The notes: generated from the letters alone by a model not told the origin. Positions 54,037-62,650 are shown, counted from the first letter of the stretch. The stretch is 64,000 nt of DNA from Endobacter medicaginis (GCF_014192375.1 NZ_JACHXV010000012.1:1-64000), one strand, 5' to 3'. Translations and numbers: made by a program.

Positions 54037-54837
54037 ATGAACCGCCCCGACCCGCGCCTGCTGCTCGGCGCCACCTGCCTCGCCGGACCGATCGCCCTCG
54101 CCCTGCTGTCGCTCGCCTGGACTCCGTTCGCAGTCAACGGCCTCGACATCGCCCACCGACTGCTCCCGCCCGACGCCGCACACCCGTTCGGCACCGACGG
54201 TTTCGGCCGCGACCTGCTCTCGCGCAGCATGGCCGGGCTGCGCGCCACCATCGCCACCGCCTTGGCCGCAACCGGGCTCGGGGCCGCGATCGGCATCCCG
54301 CTGGGCATCACCATTGCCGCCAGCCACGAACGTCGGAGCGCCCCGCTGCGCCGCCTCGCCGACCTCGTCTTCGCGTTTCCGCCGGTGCTGACCGCCGCGA
54401 TGCTTGCCGCCCTCTGGGGTGGGAGCGCCGCCGGAGCGGTGGTGGCGATCGGCGCGTTCGATGTCCCGGTCTTCGCCCGCATCGCCGCCGCCGCCGCCCT
54501 GCCGGTGCTCGCACAGGACTTCATCGCCGCCAGCCGTCTCGCCGGGCGCGGGCCGCTCGGCGTGCTGTGGTGGCACATCCTGCCCAACATCGCCGCCCCG
54601 CTGATCGTACAGGCCTCGCTCCAGGCCGGCATCGCCGTGCTGGCCGAGGCCGGGCTGACCTATCTCGGCTTTGGACTACCGCCCCCCGCCCCCTCGCTCG
54701 GCGGCATGCTCAAGGACTACCAGAGCGCGCTCGGCGCCGCCCCCTGGCTGGTGCTCATCCCAGGCGCGCTGGTGACCCTGCTGGTGCTGGGCTGCAATCT
54801 GCTCGGCGACGGGCTGCGCGACAGGCTTGCACGCTGA
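54037..54837 (+). CDS. Peptide-type ABC permease, DppC-like
   Basis: The 266-residue permease is DppC-like: LLPPDAAHPFGTDGFGRDLL (the DppC N-terminal motif), SRSMAGLRATIATALAATGL, EAA-loop residues in QDFIAASRLAGRGPLGVLWW, then LAEAGLTYLGFGLPPPAPSL. Six membrane segments are predicted by eye. Its stop shares bases with the ATG of the first ATPase (TGATG). Confidence 0.93.
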   Translation: MNRPDPRLLLGATCLAGPIALALLSLAWTPFAVNGLDIAHRLLPPDAAHPFGTDGFGRDLLSRSMAGLRATIATALAATGLGAAIGIPLGITIAASHERRSAPLRRLADLVFAFPPVLTAAMLAALWGGSAAGAVVAIGAFDVPVFARIAAAAALPVLAQDFIAASRLAGRGPLGVLWWHILPNIAAPLIVQASLQAGIAVLAEAGLTYLGFGLPPPAPSLGGMLKDYQSALGAAPWLVLIPGALVTLLVLGCNLLGDGLRDRLAR

Positions 54838-55742
54838 TGCTGCTCGAACTCGACGGGTTCGGGGCGACGCTCGGCTCCCTCACCCTACTGCGTGGCATCG
54901 ACCTGTCCCTCAGCCCCGGCGACAGCCTCGCTTTGGTCGGCGAATCCGGCTCCGGCAAGACCACCCTCGCCCTTGCCCTGATGCGCCTGCTGCCCGAGGG
55001 CGCGCAGCTGCACGGCCACGCCCGCCTCGACGGCACCGACCTCACCCGGCTGCACGAAGCCGACATGCGCCGTCTGCGCGGCCGTCGCATCTCCATGGTG
55101 TTCCAGGAACCCCTGCGCGCGCTCGACCCGCTGATGCGCGCCGGGCGGCAGATCGCCGAAGCCGGCGGCGACCCTGCTGCCCTGCTGGCGCATGTCGGCC
55201 TGTCGCCACAGACCGCCCGCGCCTGGCCCCACCAGCTTTCCGGCGGCCAGCGCCAGCGCGTGCTGATCGCCACCGCCATTGCCGCCCGGCCCGCCTTGCT
55301 GATCGCCGACGAGGCCTCGACCGCGCTCGATCCCGCCACCCAGGCGCAGGTCCTCGCCCTGCTCGACCGTCTGCGCGCCGAGCACGCCATGGGCCTGCTG
55401 CTGGTCAGCCACGATCTCGGCCTCGTCGCGGCCACCGCGGCCCGCCTCGCCGTGCTCTACGCCGGCCGGCTGGTCGAAACCGGCCCGACGGCCGAGCTGC
55501 TCGCCCGACCCGCCCACCCCTACACCGCTTCTCTTGCCGCCTGCTCGCTGCACCTGCGCACCCCGCCCCCCGACACCATCCTGCCGACCCTCCCCGGCCT
55601 GCCGCCCGGCCCCGCCGACACCCTGCCCGGCTGCCGCTTCGCGTCCCGTTGCCCGCGCGCCGAACCCGACTGCCTGGAAGCGGAACCGCCGCTCGCCACG
55701 CTCGACGCGACCCGCGCCGTCGCCTGCCTGCACCCGCTGTGA
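54837..55742 (+). CDS. Peptide-type ABC ATPase, DppD-like
   Basis: The 301-residue ATPase has Walker A LVGESGSGKTTLALALM (about residues 33-49), Q-loop SMVFQEPLRALDPLM, signature HQLSGGQRQRVLIATAI and Walker B ALLIADEASTALDP. It also has the oligopeptide-transporter C-terminal extension PGCRFASRCPRAEPDC (about residues 259-274), whose cysteines are typical of DppD/OppD. It pairs with the second, shorter ATPase; its stop overlaps the next GTG (GTGA). Confidence 0.92.
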   Translation: MLLELDGFGATLGSLTLLRGIDLSLSPGDSLALVGESGSGKTTLALALMRLLPEGAQLHGHARLDGTDLTRLHEADMRRLRGRRISMVFQEPLRALDPLMRAGRQIAEAGGDPAALLAHVGLSPQTARAWPHQLSGGQRQRVLIATAIAARPALLIADEASTALDPATQAQVLALLDRLRAEHAMGLLLVSHDLGLVAATAARLAVLYAGRLVETGPTAELLARPAHPYTASLAACSLHLRTPPPDTILPTLPGLPPGPADTLPGCRFASRCPRAEPDCLEAEPPLATLDATRAVACLHPL

Positions 55743-56464
55743 ACGCGGTCCTCACCCTGCGGGGCATCACCGCGCGACGCGGTGGCCACGACATCCTGCG
55801 CGGCATCGATCTCGACATCGCGCCGGCCGAGACGCTCGGCCTGATCGGCGCCTCCGGGGCCGGCAAATCCACCCTTGCCCGCATCGTCCTCGGCCTCGAC
55901 CGCCCCGATGGCGGCCAGCGCCACCTTGCCGCCGCCGGCGTGCAGGCCGTCTTCCAGGACCCGCAGGGCTCGCTCGACCCCACCCACAGCATCGCCCGCA
56001 TCGTCGCCGAACCGCTCGCCACACGCCGCGTCCGGCGCCCCGAGCGTGCCCGCCGCACCCTCGCCGCACTCGAGGCCGTCGGCCTGCCCGCCACCCTCGC
56101 CACCCAACGCCCCGGCTCGCTGTCCGGCGGCCAGCGCCAGCGCGTCGCCATCGCCCGCGCGCTGATCGCCGACCCTGCCCTGCTGGTCGCCGACGAACCG
56201 GTCTCCGCACTCGACGTCTCGGTGCAGGCGCAGGTGCTCAACCTGCTGCGCGACGCCAGACGCGAACGCGGCCTGTCGATGCTGTTCATCAGCCACGACC
56301 TCGCCGCCATCCGCCATCTCTGCCAGCGCGTCGCCGTGCTGCATGATGGCCGCATCGTCGAGTGCGCGCCGGCCGAGACCCTGTTCGCCACCCCGCGTCA
56401 CGACGCGACGAAAGCCCTGCTCACCGGCCGCCCCTTGCCGGCAGACGCGGCTTTGGGCAGGTGA
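55739..56464 (+). CDS. Peptide-type ABC ATPase, DppF-like, short form
   Basis: The 241-residue ATPase has Walker A LIGASGAGKSTLARIVLG, Q-loop AVFQDPQGSLDPTHS, signature LSGGQRQRVAIARALI and Walker B ALLVADEPVSALD. It lacks the cysteine-bearing C-terminal extension present in the preceding ATPase, so it is shorter than the 320-residue DppF usual length. GTG start overlaps the preceding stop. With the DppBC-like pair and the SBP it makes a full importer. Confidence 0.9.
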   Translation: MNAVLTLRGITARRGGHDILRGIDLDIAPAETLGLIGASGAGKSTLARIVLGLDRPDGGQRHLAAAGVQAVFQDPQGSLDPTHSIARIVAEPLATRRVRRPERARRTLAALEAVGLPATLATQRPGSLSGGQRQRVAIARALIADPALLVADEPVSALDVSVQAQVLNLLRDARRERGLSMLFISHDLAAIRHLCQRVAVLHDGRIVECAPAETLFATPRHDATKALLTGRPLPADAALGR

Positions 56465-56468
56465 AAGG

Positions 56469-57494
56469 ATGCGCAACTGCCTCACAGACATCTCCGGCCT
56501 GCGCGTCGGCCACGCCCATGACGAGACCCTGCGCTCGGGTGTGACCGCGGTCATCTTCGACCGCCCGGCCATCGCCGCCGCCTCGCTGCTCGGCGGCGCG
56601 CCGGCGGTGCGGGATACGGCCCTGCTGGCACTCGAGAACGCCGTCGAACGCATCGACGCGATCGTGCTCTCGGGCGGCTCCGTCTACGGGCTCGACGCGA
56701 CCTCCGGCCTGCACGCCGCCTGGCGCGCGGACGGCTGGGGCCTGCCCGCCAACCCGCGCCCGGTGAACGTCCCGGTCGTGGTGCAGGCCAGCCTGTTCGA
56801 CCTCACCAATGGCGGCGCGAAGGACTGGACCGGCCCCAGCCCTTACCTCGCGCTCGGCGAACACGCCGTCCGCAACCTCACCGCCGACCGTTCACCGCTC
56901 GGCTCCATCGGCGCCGGCTTCGGGGCGACCACCGCCGATCTGCGCGGCGGCCTCGGTGCCGCGAGCAGCCTCACCCCGCAAGGCCACACCATCGCCGCGA
57001 TGGTCGCCGTCAACGCCGTCGGCAGCACCACGCTCGCCGGCACCCGCCATTTCTGGGCCGCTACCTTCGAGCGCGACGGCGAGTTCGGCGATGCCGGCTG
57101 GCCCAGCCCGCTTCCCCCCGGCCTCGACCGCTTGCGTGTCAAGCAGCCCGACGCCTGGGGCACCACCACCGCCGCCCCGCCGACCGGCACCGTGATCGGG
57201 ATCGTCGCCACCGACGCGGCCCTGACCCCCGCGCAGGCGCATCGCCTCGCCATCGCCGCCCAGGACGGGCTCGCCCGCGCCATCCTGCCCACCCATCTCG
57301 CCCGCGACGGCGACGTGATGTTCGCCGCCAGCACCGAGGCCGCCCCGCTCGCCGCGGATCGCGACACCTTCACCGAACTCTGTCTCGCCGCCACGCTCAC
57401 CACCGCCCGCGCCATCGCCCGCGGCGTGCACGCCGCCGCCCCGTCCCCCGGCCCCGGCTGTCCGCCGAGCTGGTCGGAACGCTTCGCGCCATGA
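56469..57494 (+). CDS. P1-family (S58/DmpA-type) peptidase
   Basis: The 341-residue N-terminal-nucleophile-type hydrolase matches the P1/DmpA family. It has GLRVGHAHDETLRSGVTAVI at the start, VLSGGSVYGLDATSGLHAAW, GSIGAGFGATTADLRGGLGA, and a candidate self-cleavage site GTVIGIVATDAALTPAQA where Thr241 occupies the nucleophile position (Ser in DmpA). Family members cleave N-terminal L-amino acids, D-amino-acid esters or beta-amino-acid peptides. It lies five bases after the ABC ATPase and overlaps the hydrolase by four. It should process the imported amide. Confidence 0.88.
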   Translation: MRNCLTDISGLRVGHAHDETLRSGVTAVIFDRPAIAAASLLGGAPAVRDTALLALENAVERIDAIVLSGGSVYGLDATSGLHAAWRADGWGLPANPRPVNVPVVVQASLFDLTNGGAKDWTGPSPYLALGEHAVRNLTADRSPLGSIGAGFGATTADLRGGLGAASSLTPQGHTIAAMVAVNAVGSTTLAGTRHFWAATFERDGEFGDAGWPSPLPPGLDRLRVKQPDAWGTTTAAPPTGTVIGIVATDAALTPAQAHRLAIAAQDGLARAILPTHLARDGDVMFAASTEAAPLAADRDTFTELCLAATLTTARAIARGVHAAAPSPGPGCPPSWSERFAP

Positions 57495-58372
57495 GCGGCT
57501 GGACCCGCCGCCCGCCTGCCTATCAGGGACGCAACGCCGGCGAGCCGAGCGACCTGCACGAGATCCGCCAAGGCCGCGCCCTTTCCGTCGCCCACCGCCC
57601 GGGCAGCGACCTCACCCTGGTGTTCATCCACGGCACCGGCGGCAACCGGCGCCAGTTCGACCCGCTCTGGACCCATTACGCCGAAACCGGCGCCACCCTG
57701 CTCGCCTGGGACGCCCACGGCCATGGCGCCTCGCCGCGCTTCGACCCCCGCCTGCCGCACACGCTGGCCACCGACGCCCTGCTCGACGACGCCGAGACCC
57801 TGCTCAACCGGCACGCCACCGGCACCACGATCCTGATCGGCCACTCCCTCGGCGCGCGCATCGTGCTGTCGCTGCTGCTGCGTCTCGCCCGCACCGGGCG
57901 CCTCGGCCAGATCGACGCCGCGCTGCTGATCGCCCCCTCAGACCTTGGCATGATCACCCGCGCCGGCCTGTTCGGCCCCTTCGCCCGCCTGCCCGGTCCC
58001 GCGCTGGAGTGGCTGCGCCCGCTCGCCGGGCGGATGTTCCGCGACCGCGCGTGGCACCCCGACACTGATCCCGCCCTGATCGCCGAGCAACGCGCCCAGA
58101 CCTCCGGCAACTCGCTGGCGATGATCACCGCCCTGCTGACCCAGGCCACACCGATCGACCCCGCCGCGCTCGCTGCACTCACCCTGCCGATCACCATCCT
58201 CGCCGGGCAGGCCGATCGCCTCGTCCCCCGCGATGCCGCCGGCACCATCGCCACCGCGCTGCCCGACACTACGATCGAGATTATCCCCCGCGCCGGCCAC
58301 CAGATCATGCTCGAACGCCCGGACGCCTGCATCGCCGCCATCGAGCGGCTTCGTGCCAAAGTGCAGCCATGA
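57491..58372 (+). CDS. Alpha/beta hydrolase
   Basis: The 293-residue protein shows the alpha/beta-hydrolase fold: oxyanion-hole FIHGTGGNRRQFDPLW, nucleophile elbow LIGHSLGARIVLSLLL (Ser119), a likely acid in ILAGQADRLVPRDA, and the C-terminal His in RAGHQIMLERPDAC. The triad order and spacing fit esterases, amidases or C-C hydrolases. No signal peptide. It overlaps the peptidase gene and is coupled to the TPR gene. An esterase or amidase step on the imported compound is plausible. Confidence 0.88.
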   Translation: MSGWTRRPPAYQGRNAGEPSDLHEIRQGRALSVAHRPGSDLTLVFIHGTGGNRRQFDPLWTHYAETGATLLAWDAHGHGASPRFDPRLPHTLATDALLDDAETLLNRHATGTTILIGHSLGARIVLSLLLRLARTGRLGQIDAALLIAPSDLGMITRAGLFGPFARLPGPALEWLRPLAGRMFRDRAWHPDTDPALIAEQRAQTSGNSLAMITALLTQATPIDPAALAALTLPITILAGQADRLVPRDAAGTIATALPDTTIEIIPRAGHQIMLERPDACIAAIERLRAKVQP

Positions 58373-58390
58373 ACCGTGCAGCCATGAGCC
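58361..58390 (+). repeat. 15-bp tandem duplication carrying two start codons
   Basis: GTGCAGCCATGAACC (58361-58375) and GTGCAGCCATGAGCC (58376-58390) are adjacent copies with one difference. The first copy holds the hydrolase stop and the first ATG of the TPR gene (58369); the second holds another in-frame ATG (58384). Confidence 0.8.
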
Positions 58391-59814
58391 CCGCGCCGCA
58401 TCTCGACCCGCTCGGCAACCCCGTCTCCCCCGGCGAACCCGCCACGCTGGCCGCCATCGACGCCTTCGTCCGCGGCTTCCTCGGCTACCGTCCAGAAATC
58501 GCCGACATCCTCGCTGCCGCCGAGGCCGAGCCCACCCACGCCCTCGCCCAGGCCTATGCCGGGCTGCTGCACCTGCTGTCCGAGACCGGCTCCATCCCCG
58601 AGCCCGCCCGCATTGCCCACGCCCGCGCCGACGCCGCCCGCACCACGGCCACCCCGCGCGAGGCCTGCGCGATCGATGCGCTGTCCGCCTGGCTCGCCGG
58701 CGACATTCCCGCCTGCCAGGCCGCCTGCCGCCGCGCCCTGGCACTGGCCCCCCGCGACCTCGCGATGCTCAAGCTGCACCAGTACCACGACTTCAATCGC
58801 GGCCAGTTCCTCTCGATGCTCCGCGCCGCGCTCGACGTCGCCGACGCCAACACCGATCAGCCCGCCTGGTGGGGCATGGCCGCCTTCGCCTACGAACAAT
58901 GCCACCTGATGGACGACGCCGAGCGCGCCGCCCGCCACGCACTCAGCCTCGACCCCGCCGAACCCTGGGCCCAGCACGCGCTGGCCCACTGCCTGCTCAC
59001 CACCGGTCGAATCGACGACGGCATCGCCTTCCTCGAGGCCGCCAGTCCCGGCTGGGCCAGCCTCACCTCGTTCATGGACACCCACCACTGGTGGCACCTG
59101 GCCCTGTTCTACATCGCCCGCGGCCGCTTCGCCGACGCGCTCGCCGCCTACGACCACCACGCCTGGGCCCGCGAACGCACCTTCTCCCAGGACCAGATCG
59201 GCGCCGTCTCGCTGCTGGCCCGACTCGAGTGCGCCGGCATCGACGTCACCCCGCGCTGGGATGATCTCGGCACCCACCTCGCCGCCCGCGCCACCGACAC
59301 CGACCAGCCCTTCCTGAGCTTGCAATATCTCTACGGCCTCGCCCGCGCCCGCCGCCCCGAAGCCCACACCCTGCTCGCCGCCATCACCCGCCGCGCCGAG
59401 ACCGCGCCCGCTGACCTGCACACCGCCTGGGCCGAAATCACCCTGCCCGCCGCCCGGGCCCTGTTCGCCCACGCCACCGGCGACCACGCCACCACCGTCA
59501 CCCTGCTTGGCCCGGCCCTCGCCCGCCTCGACACCATCGGCGGCAGCCACGCCCAGCGCGACCTGTTCGAACAACTCTTCCTCGACGCCCTGCTCCAGGC
59601 CGGCCACGATTCCCGCGCCCAACAGATTCTCGAACACCGCCGCCAGTCCGACCCCACCGACGTCCCGATCAACCGGGCCCTGGCCGCCCTCTACACCCGC
59701 GCCGCCCTCCCCGGCCCGGCGGCAGCAGCTGTGGCCCGCGTGACGCAGGGGCTCCGCCCCTGCACCCCGGCAGGGGGCTCGGCCCCCTGCACCCGCGATC
59801 AGTCATCTCCCTGA
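58369..59814 (+). CDS. TPR protein, TTC38-like
   Basis: The 481-residue protein resembles the tetratricopeptide-repeat protein 38 family. DAERAARHALSLDPAEPWAQ, then HALAHCLLTTGRIDDGIAFL and DTHHWWHLALFYIARGRFAD with EALAAYDHH-type motif are conserved. The repeats occupy most of the protein. Two ATGs (58369 and 58384) lie in a tandem duplication. The last 25 or so residues (TQGLRPCTPAGGSAPCTRDQ...) are read out of the palindromic repeat at 59739-59916 and are not family sequence. The role next to the ABC importer is unknown; it may be an accessory scaffold. Confidence 0.82.
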   Translation: MNRAAMSPAPHLDPLGNPVSPGEPATLAAIDAFVRGFLGYRPEIADILAAAEAEPTHALAQAYAGLLHLLSETGSIPEPARIAHARADAARTTATPREACAIDALSAWLAGDIPACQAACRRALALAPRDLAMLKLHQYHDFNRGQFLSMLRAALDVADANTDQPAWWGMAAFAYEQCHLMDDAERAARHALSLDPAEPWAQHALAHCLLTTGRIDDGIAFLEAASPGWASLTSFMDTHHWWHLALFYIARGRFADALAAYDHHAWARERTFSQDQIGAVSLLARLECAGIDVTPRWDDLGTHLAARATDTDQPFLSLQYLYGLARARRPEAHTLLAAITRRAETAPADLHTAWAEITLPAARALFAHATGDHATTVTLLGPALARLDTIGGSHAQRDLFEQLFLDALLQAGHDSRAQQILEHRRQSDPTDVPINRALAALYTRAALPGPAAAAVARVTQGLRPCTPAGGSAPCTRDQSSP

Positions 59815-59916
59815 GGGGATGGGCTGCGCCCATCCCCTCAGGGAGATCATTGGCCGGATTGCAAAGGGCTGAGCCCTTTGCCGGGGGGTGCGGGGGGCAG
59901 AGCCCCCTGCGTCACG
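59739..59916. repeat. Composite palindromic repeat of five hairpins
   Basis: Ends CGTGACGCAGGGGCT (59739-59753) and AGCCCCCTGCGTCACG (59901-59916) are inverted copies differing by one base. Inside are GCAGGGGC/GCCCCTGC (59745-59763), GCAGGGGGC/GCCCCCTGC (59770-59790), a perfect 20-bp stem (59805-59824 with 59828-59847), GCAAAGGGCT/AGCCCTTTGC (59861-59881) and GCGGGGGGC/GCCCCCTGC (59890-59910, one mismatch). It overlaps both flanking gene ends. Comparable GC-rich intergenic palindromes are common in Acetobacteraceae, from memory. It could terminate transcription from both sides. Confidence 0.8.
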
Positions 59917-61357
59917 CCGCCGCGGCGGTCTCCCAGCCGAGGCCGACGAGGGCGATGCGGTTGCCGGGCTGGATCACGATGGCGCCGAGCTGTTCGAGAT
60001 AGGCGAGCTGGCGCCGGGCGCGGGCGAGCGAGTGGGTGCCGTAGGCGTGGGCCAGGGCGGCGTCGTCCGGACAGGGGGCGGCGCGCAGCGCGTGGGCGGC
60101 GAGCAGCAGGAAGATCGGCTGGAGGTCTTCGGGCAGGGTGTCGGCGCGCTCCGCGACCAAGGTCCAGGGTGGGGTTTCGGCGGTTGCTGCGTCGATGCCG
60201 GCGCGCAGCGCACCGACCAGCCGGCGGGTGCGCATGGGGTCGAGGCTGTCGATCGGCAGGGCCTCGATGCGCAGGCGGGTGTGGAAGGCCTGGATCACGG
60301 CCGCCAGCGGTCGGGTTTCGGTCTCGGCGGCGACCAGCCGGGTCAGGGTCTCGATGGCGCGGCTGGCGAGAGCCTCGCGCTCGGCAGGGTCGATCGGCGG
60401 GGGGGCAACGGGCTCGGCAGGACGCGCGCGCGCCAGTTCGGCGAGCACGTCGACGGGGGCGGCGGTCGGCGTGCGGCGCGGCCGGGCCGCGGCGGGACCG
60501 GGGTCGGGGGCGGCGAGGATCAGCGCGCGGACGGATTCCGCAGCGATGGCGGGCGGCGGGGTGAGCACGGGGCCGCTGCCGCGTGAGGCGGTCTCGACGG
60601 CGCCGATGCGGACCCGGATCGGGCGCCGGGAGAGGGCGGGGCCGAGGGCGATGAAATCGCCTCGCGCGAGGTCGCGGAACATCTCGGCCTGGCGGCGCTC
60701 GAGGCCGAGCAGATCGGCGGCGCGGGCCATGTCGATGTCGAGGAAGGTGCGGCCCATGAGGAAGTTCGACGCTTCGGCGGCGACGTTCTTGGCCAGCTTG
60801 GCGAGGCGTTGGGTGGCGATCACGCCGGCCAGACCCCGCTTGCGGCCGCGCGACATCAGATTGGCCATCGCGCCGAGGGAGAGGCGACGGGCCTCGTCTG
60901 AGACCTCGCCGGCGACCGCAGGGGCGAAGAGCTGGGCCTCGTCCACCACCACCAGCACCGGGTACCACTGCTCGCGCGGGGCATCGAACATGCCGTCGAG
61001 GAAGGCGGCCGCGCGGCGCATCTGGCCGTCGGCGTCGAGTCCTTCGAGATCGAGGATCACCGACACTCGATGTTCGCGCATCAGCAGTCCGGCGGCATGG
61101 AGCTGGGCTTCGGACTGGCTGGCGGCGTCGATGACGAGATGGCCGAAGCGCTCGGCCAGCGAGACGAAGTCGCCTTCCGGGTCGATCACCGCCTGTTGCA
61201 CGAACGGTGCGCTCTGCTCCATCAGCCGGCGCAGCAGGTGCGACTTGCCGGAGCCGGAATTGCCCTGCACCAGCAGGCGGGTGGCGAGCAGCTCCTCGAG
61301 ATCGAGCGGGACGGTGCCGCCGTGTGTCCCCTCCCCCAGCCCGATGCTGATCGCCAT
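59912..61357 (-). CDS. HerA/FtsK-like ATPase (DUF87 type)
   Basis: The 481-residue ATPase has Walker A VQGNSGSGKSHLLRRLM (about residues 30-46), EGDFVSLAERFGHLVIDA, Walker B VLVVVDEAQLFAPAV (about residue 140), and SRGRKRGLAGVIATQRLAKL with the arginine/sensor region. This is the HerA-like hexameric translocase core. The C-terminal half is a basic, alanine-rich region containing a winged-helix-like HSLARARRQLAYLEQLGAIV near the end. No NurA nuclease or Mre11/Rad50 partner is nearby. The last codons lie in the palindromic repeat (stop at 59912-59914). Confidence 0.85.
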   Translation of the reverse strand: MAISIGLGEGTHGGTVPLDLEELLATRLLVQGNSGSGKSHLLRRLMEQSAPFVQQAVIDPEGDFVSLAERFGHLVIDAASQSEAQLHAAGLLMREHRVSVILDLEGLDADGQMRRAAAFLDGMFDAPREQWYPVLVVVDEAQLFAPAVAGEVSDEARRLSLGAMANLMSRGRKRGLAGVIATQRLAKLAKNVAAEASNFLMGRTFLDIDMARAADLLGLERRQAEMFRDLARGDFIALGPALSRRPIRVRIGAVETASRGSGPVLTPPPAIAAESVRALILAAPDPGPAAARPRRTPTAAPVDVLAELARARPAEPVAPPPIDPAEREALASRAIETLTRLVAAETETRPLAAVIQAFHTRLRIEALPIDSLDPMRTRRLVGALRAGIDAATAETPPWTLVAERADTLPEDLQPIFLLLAAHALRAAPCPDDAALAHAYGTHSLARARRQLAYLEQLGAIVIQPGNRIALVGLGWETAAAA

Positions 61358-61393
61358 ACCGACTCCGTGTGTTGTGCTGTGCGGCCGGACTGT

Positions 61394-62650
61394 CTAGCCG
61401 GATCGCCCCGCCGCGAGCCAGTCCAGCGCGCCCTGGGCCGCCGCGAGGCCGGAGGCGAAGGCCGCCTGCAGCAGGTAGCCGCCGGTGGGCGCGGTCCAGT
61501 CCAGCATCTCTCCGGCGACGAACACCCCGGGGCATGCGTGCAGCATCAGCCGCCCGTCGAGCGAATCGAGTGTGACGCCGCCGGCCGAGGAGATGGCGCG
61601 ATCGAGCCCGGCGGCACCGCGCAACGGCAGTTCGAGCGACTTGATGCGCCCGGCGAGAGCGGCGGGGTCGGCGGGAATCGGCGCTGTGCCGCCCGCCCCG
61701 TCCTCGCGCAGCAGCGACGCGGCGACGGGAGCAAGCCTGAGCGCGCGGCGCAGCCGATTGGCGAGCGACAGGCCGCTGCCGGCACGGGTCAGGCGGGTGG
61801 CGATCTCGCCCGCGCTCATCCGTGGCCGCAGATCGATGCGCAGCATGAGCGGGGCGCCGGCGGCGAGGGCGATCGGCAGCTCCGGCCCGAGTCCGTAGAC
61901 CGCGCCGCCTTCGAGCCCGGCGGGCGTGAGGATCGCATCGCCCTCCGACGCCCGATCGCCGACCGACAGCCCGACATGCTTGAGCGGTGCGCCGGCGAAG
62001 TGTGTGCGCAGATGGGCCGACCACTTCAGCAGCAGCCCGCAATTGACCGCCCGTGCCGGCGCCACCTCGACCCCTTCGTCGGCGAGCATGCCTGGCCAGG
62101 CGGGATCGGCGCCGAGCTTCGGCCAGGTCTGGCCGCCCAGGGCGAGCACGGTCGCGTCCGGCGCGGCGATCTCGCGCCGCCCCTGCGGTGTATCGAAGCG
62201 CAGCGACCCGTCCTCGGCCCGGCCGAGGAAGCGATGGCGCGTCTCAATCCGCACCCCGAGCCCGTCGAGCCGCGCGAGCCAGGCGCGCAGCAGCGGCGAG
62301 GCCTTCATCGCGCGCGGAAAGACCCGTCCGGAACTGCCGATGAAGGTCTCCGCCCCCAGCCCGTCCGCCCAGGCGCGGAGTTCGGCAGCCCCGAACCGCG
62401 TCAGCAGGGGCGCGATGAACGCCGATGCCGCGCCGTAACGGGCGAGGAAGGCGCTTTCGGGCTCGGAATGGGTCAGGTTGAGTCCGCCGCGCCCGGCCAT
62501 CAGCAATCTCCGTGCCGGGCTGGGCAAGCGCTCGTAGACCGTCACCCGCACACCTGCGCCGGCCAACCGCTCGGCCGCCATCAATCCGGCCGGACCGGCT
62601 CCCACCACCGCGATGTCGACCAAACCGGCCTCTCCCGACGCAATTTCCAT
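61394..62650 (-). CDS. HI0933-family flavoprotein (TIGR03862-like)
   Basis: The 418-residue FAD-binding oxidoreductase has the dinucleotide motif IAVVGAGPAGLMAAERLAGA (about residues 13-32), the family hallmark MAGRGGLNLTHSEP (GGGRCNxTN equivalent), and ALGGQTWPKLGADPAWPGML. The last has the Gx(T/S)WP pattern. The end region GVTLDSLDGRLMLHACPGVF, then VAGEMLDWTAPTGGYLLQAA places FAD. Electron acceptor and substrate unknown. The start is set at ATG 62650; upstream ATG 62701 is possible. Divergent from the lipoprotein gene by 66 nt. Confidence 0.85.
   Translation of the reverse strand: MEIASGEAGLVDIAVVGAGPAGLMAAERLAGAGVRVTVYERLPSPARRLLMAGRGGLNLTHSEPESAFLARYGAASAFIAPLLTRFGAAELRAWADGLGAETFIGSSGRVFPRAMKASPLLRAWLARLDGLGVRIETRHRFLGRAEDGSLRFDTPQGRREIAAPDATVLALGGQTWPKLGADPAWPGMLADEGVEVAPARAVNCGLLLKWSAHLRTHFAGAPLKHVGLSVGDRASEGDAILTPAGLEGGAVYGLGPELPIALAAGAPLMLRIDLRPRMSAGEIATRLTRAGSGLSLANRLRRALRLAPVAASLLREDGAGGTAPIPADPAALAGRIKSLELPLRGAAGLDRAISSAGGVTLDSLDGRLMLHACPGVFVAGEMLDWTAPTGGYLLQAAFASGLAAAQGALDWLAAGRSG

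Noticed and set aside
59739-59916. Possible CRISPR array
   Set aside because: The stems differ in sequence and length and there are no equal-length spacers.
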